Both the position numbers and the translations under genes were made by a program. From CAYWBU01 sp942491525 (GTDB taxonomy: Bacteria > Desulfobacterota > Desulfomonilia > UBA1062): a stretch of 7,196 nucleotides of DNA. Shown here in pieces: positions 5,236-7,196 of the stretch. Each line of letters begins with the position of its first letter. Within the stretch, counting starts at the first letter, position 1. Location of the stretch: contig CALOBW010000061.1 of assembly GCA_942491525.1 (NCBI GenBank), positions 1-7,196 of the forward strand, written 5' to 3'. The notes beneath the pieces were generated by a model that had not been told where the DNA came from, did not search any database, and saw only the letters and a list, made by a program, of their open reading frames with translations.

Positions 5236-7137
5236 CTAATCGGCGTAGATCTCTTCGATAATATCTGAAAACTCCTGCAGAATGACGCGCTTCTTGGTCT
5301 TCTGGGTCGGGGTCAGCAGGTCGTTGGCCTCGGTGAAGCGTTTACGCAGCGGGCGATACTGCTTGATCATCTCATAATGTTCCAGGCGCTCGTTGGCGCT
5401 CTGAATCTCATCATCCACCATTTCGCGCAGGATTGGCTGATCGATGAAGTCCTGGCCGACCTCGACACAGAGCTGCACGCCGCCGATGTCGGCATATTTC
5501 AGCGCCTCTTTGTCGTAGGCGATGCCACGCTCATTGAAGAGCTGGATGAAGTAGGCGAAGTTGGGCACCACCAGGCCGGAGATGAAGCTGCGCTCATCGC
5601 CCACAAAGAAGGTCTGCTCGATGACCTGGCTGGTACCGAAGAGGCTCTCCAGCTTGGCCGGGGCCACATTCTTGCCGGCCGAGGTGCAGATGATGGCCTT
5701 CTTGCGGTCGATGATCCTGTAATAGCCGTGCTCGTCGCGCGTCACCACGTCGCCGGTCTTGAACCAGCCGTCCTCGGTGAAGCTGTCACGGCTCTCCTCG
5801 GGCTTGTTGAGATACTGGCTGAAGATACCGGCTCCCGAAACCTCCAGCTCGCCGTCGTCGGCCACCCGCGCAAAGCTGCCGTTGGCCTCCATGCCGATAC
5901 AGCCGGGCTTGCAGGCGGTCAGGGGATTCAGCACGCAGGCGTTGAAGCTCTCGGTGGAGCCGTAACCCTCGGTGATGGCCAGCCCCAGGATGTAGTAGAA
6001 TTTTAGCAGATCCGGGGCAATGCCGGCGCTGGCCGAGAAGGCGTAGCGGAAGCGGTTGCCGAAGAGGCCGCGCACCTTGGCAAAGAGCTTGTCGGCCACG
6101 CTGAACTTGAGGCGCAGCCCCAGCGGCAGACGCGATTTCAGCTCGAAGTCGGGCGACATGTTATAGCAGCCGCGCTCATCCATGCGGTACTCCAGGGCCT
6201 GCTCGCCCACTTTAAGGGCCCAATCGAACAGTTTTTTCTTGAGCGGGCTGGCCCCCACCTGCTGCTGGAAGGTGATGTAGATCTTCTCATAGAGGCGCGG
6301 CACGCAGCCCATCCAGGTCGGATTGTACTTCTGCATGTCAGCCAGCAGGGTGCCGGGCTTGTCGGCGTAGGCGATGCAGGCGCCCTCGCAGATGGCGGTC
6401 AACTGGGTCGAGCCACGGTCAAAGATGTGCGAAAGCGGCAAAAAGCAGAGCGCCACATCCTCATGGTTCAGGCTCATGCCGCAGGTGGCGAAGTAGCTGC
6501 GCACACCCTCCAGGCGCGAGGAGCCGCAGCCATGGGAGAGGACCACGCCCTTACTCTCGCCGGTGGTGCCGGAGGTGTAGAGGATGGTCAGGATATCGTC
6601 CAACTCGACGCTCTTGTAGCGCGCCTCATAGGCCGCATGGTTGTCCTTCAGCCAGGCCTCGCCCAGCTCGAGCAGTTCACTGAGGCCCATGGCCTCACCC
6701 TCATACTCCAGGTCGAGCACAATGACCTTCTCCAGCTTGGTCATGCGGCTGAAACCCGGTTTGAGGCGTTCATAGGTCTCGGCGCTGTCCACAAAGAGGA
6801 AGCGGGTATTGGAATCATTGATGATGTAGGCCACCTCGCCCACCGAGAGCGTCGGATAGATGGTGACGCTGGTGGCGGCACAGTTGCTGATGGCCATATC
6901 GCAGTGGGTCCAGTAGGCGCTGCTGGGCGACATGATGCCGATGCGCTCCTGCTTCTCGATCCCTAAACTCATCAGGCCGCCGGCCATCGCCTCGACCCGC
7001 TTACGCATCTGGTCATAGCTAAACTCGCCATCATGATCGCCATGGTATAGATCCGAATTGAAACGCTGCGCCGGCCGGTTAGGAAACTTAGCGCAGGTCT
7101 GGTAGAAATATTGCGGGAAAGTCTTAAGCTCGCTCAA
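5236..7137 (-). CDS. Long-chain acyl-CoA synthetase (AMP-forming, COG1022 type)
   Basis: A 633-residue adenylate-forming enzyme that activates a fatty acid with ATP to an acyl-adenylate and then forms acyl-CoA, probably cytoplasmic or loosely at the membrane. Length matches the FAA1/long-chain family. Motifs in order are the phosphate-binding loop YTSGTTGESKG (187-197), the linker region near PLSHIFDRGS (234-243), GYGSTE (391-396), the ribose-binding aspartate in TGD (Asp463), the hinge-region Asp477-Arg478-Lys479, AGKNVAP (487-493), and the C-terminal LTPTQK with the probable catalytic Lys613. All key residues are present, so it should be active; chain-length preference cannot be read. The start codon is TTG at 7137-7135, supported by AGGAG 6 nt upstream; no in-frame ATG lies nearby. 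It appears monocistronic, with hairpins after the stop. An imperfect inverted repeat at 7159-7195 may be its operator. Confidence 0.95.
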   Translation of the reverse strand: MSELKTFPQYFYQTCAKFPNRPAQRFNSDLYHGDHDGEFSYDQMRKRVEAMAGGLMSLGIEKQERIGIMSPSSAYWTHCDMAISNCAATSVTIYPTLSVGEVAYIINDSNTRFLFVDSAETYERLKPGFSRMTKLEKVIVLDLEYEGEAMGLSELLELGEAWLKDNHAAYEARYKSVELDDILTILYTSGTTGESKGVVLSHGCGSSRLEGVRSYFATCGMSLNHEDVALCFLPLSHIFDRGSTQLTAICEGACIAYADKPGTLLADMQKYNPTWMGCVPRLYEKIYITFQQQVGASPLKKKLFDWALKVGEQALEYRMDERGCYNMSPDFELKSRLPLGLRLKFSVADKLFAKVRGLFGNRFRYAFSASAGIAPDLLKFYYILGLAITEGYGSTESFNACVLNPLTACKPGCIGMEANGSFARVADDGELEVSGAGIFSQYLNKPEESRDSFTEDGWFKTGDVVTRDEHGYYRIIDRKKAIICTSAGKNVAPAKLESLFGTSQVIEQTFFVGDERSFISGLVVPNFAYFIQLFNERGIAYDKEALKYADIGGVQLCVEVGQDFIDQPILREMVDDEIQSANERLEHYEMIKQYRPLRKRFTEANDLLTPTQKTKKRVILQEFSDIIEEIYAD

Positions 7138-7143
7138 AAGTCA

Positions 7144-7148
7144 CTCCT
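7144..7148 (-). promoter_or_regulatory. Shine-Dalgarno site deciding a TTG start for the acyl-CoA synthetase
   Basis: On the minus strand AGGAG (CTCCT as written on the plus strand) stands 6 nt before the TTG at 7137. The nearby ATG (7159) and GTG (7144) are out of frame, so the rare TTG start is the best choice. Confidence 0.75.
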
Positions 7149-7158
7149 AAAAAATTCA

Positions 7159-7195
7159 TTGAGCGTGAAACTTAACACAGCCCTCGCACGCTTAA
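7159..7195. repeat. Imperfect inverted repeat upstream of the acyl-CoA synthetase gene
   Basis: TTGAGCGTG (7159-7167) and CACGCTTAA (7187-7195) match at 8 of 9 positions around a 19-nt spacer. It lies 22 nt or more before the TTG start, where a promoter and operator would be expected. It could be a regulator-binding site for fatty-acid control, or the end of an upstream gene's terminator beyond the window edge. No clear -10/-35 pair is visible in the 59 nt available. Confidence 0.35.
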
Positions 7196-7196
7196 C

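Noticed and set aside
5377..6006. Plus-strand frame of 209 codons opposite the acyl-CoA synthetase gene
   Set aside because: It is antisense to conserved synthetase motifs, has no domain, and shows the same low-complexity shadow composition.
6427..6966. Plus-strand frame of 179 codons opposite the acyl-CoA synthetase gene
   Set aside because: It is antisense to the conserved phosphate-loop region, with no Shine-Dalgarno site or recognisable domain.

Overview
The window holds six complete protein-coding genes and one gene cut at the left edge. It reads as a chromosomal stretch from an anaerobic bacterium of moderate-to-high GC content. The genes are intact, with ordinary Shine-Dalgarno sites and short gaps. 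I see no RNA genes, insertion sequences or CRISPR array. The lineage cannot be fixed from this sequence. A corrinoid methyl-carrier protein points to anaerobic one-carbon or methylamine-type metabolism. The acyl-CoA synthetase and the lipoprotein signal would fit a spirochaete or another gut or sediment anaerobe, but that is only an impression.

Left part (1-1251): the 3' nine-tenths of a corrinoid protein gene (+) converges, with a 13-nt gap, on a TetR-family repressor gene (-). Middle (1252-4036): a 117-nt shared control region separates the TetR gene from a rightward cluster. That cluster is an L-2-amino-thiazoline-4-carboxylate (ATC) hydrolase-like protein, then a MerR-type regulator with a GyrI-like effector domain only 3 nt downstream, then an agmatine/peptidylarginine-deiminase-family protein made as a predicted lipoprotein. 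The layout suggests a small module under two regulators: divergent TetR outside and coupled MerR inside. It would act on small nitrogen- or sulfur-containing compounds. The substrates are inferred from family membership only.

Right part (4037-7196): a strong hairpin separates the deiminase from two leftward genes. The nearer one encodes a DUF5692-type integral membrane protein of unknown function. Its 236-nt upstream region carries four short dyads. The farther one encodes a full-length long-chain acyl-CoA synthetase (COG1022 type). It starts at TTG, has tandem hairpins after its stop, and has an imperfect inverted repeat and a short overlapping upstream reading frame at its 5' end.

Nothing here amounts to a clearly new system. 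The parts most worth following up are the TetR/ATC-hydrolase/MerR/lipoprotein-deiminase cluster and the uncharacterised membrane protein with its dyad-rich leader.
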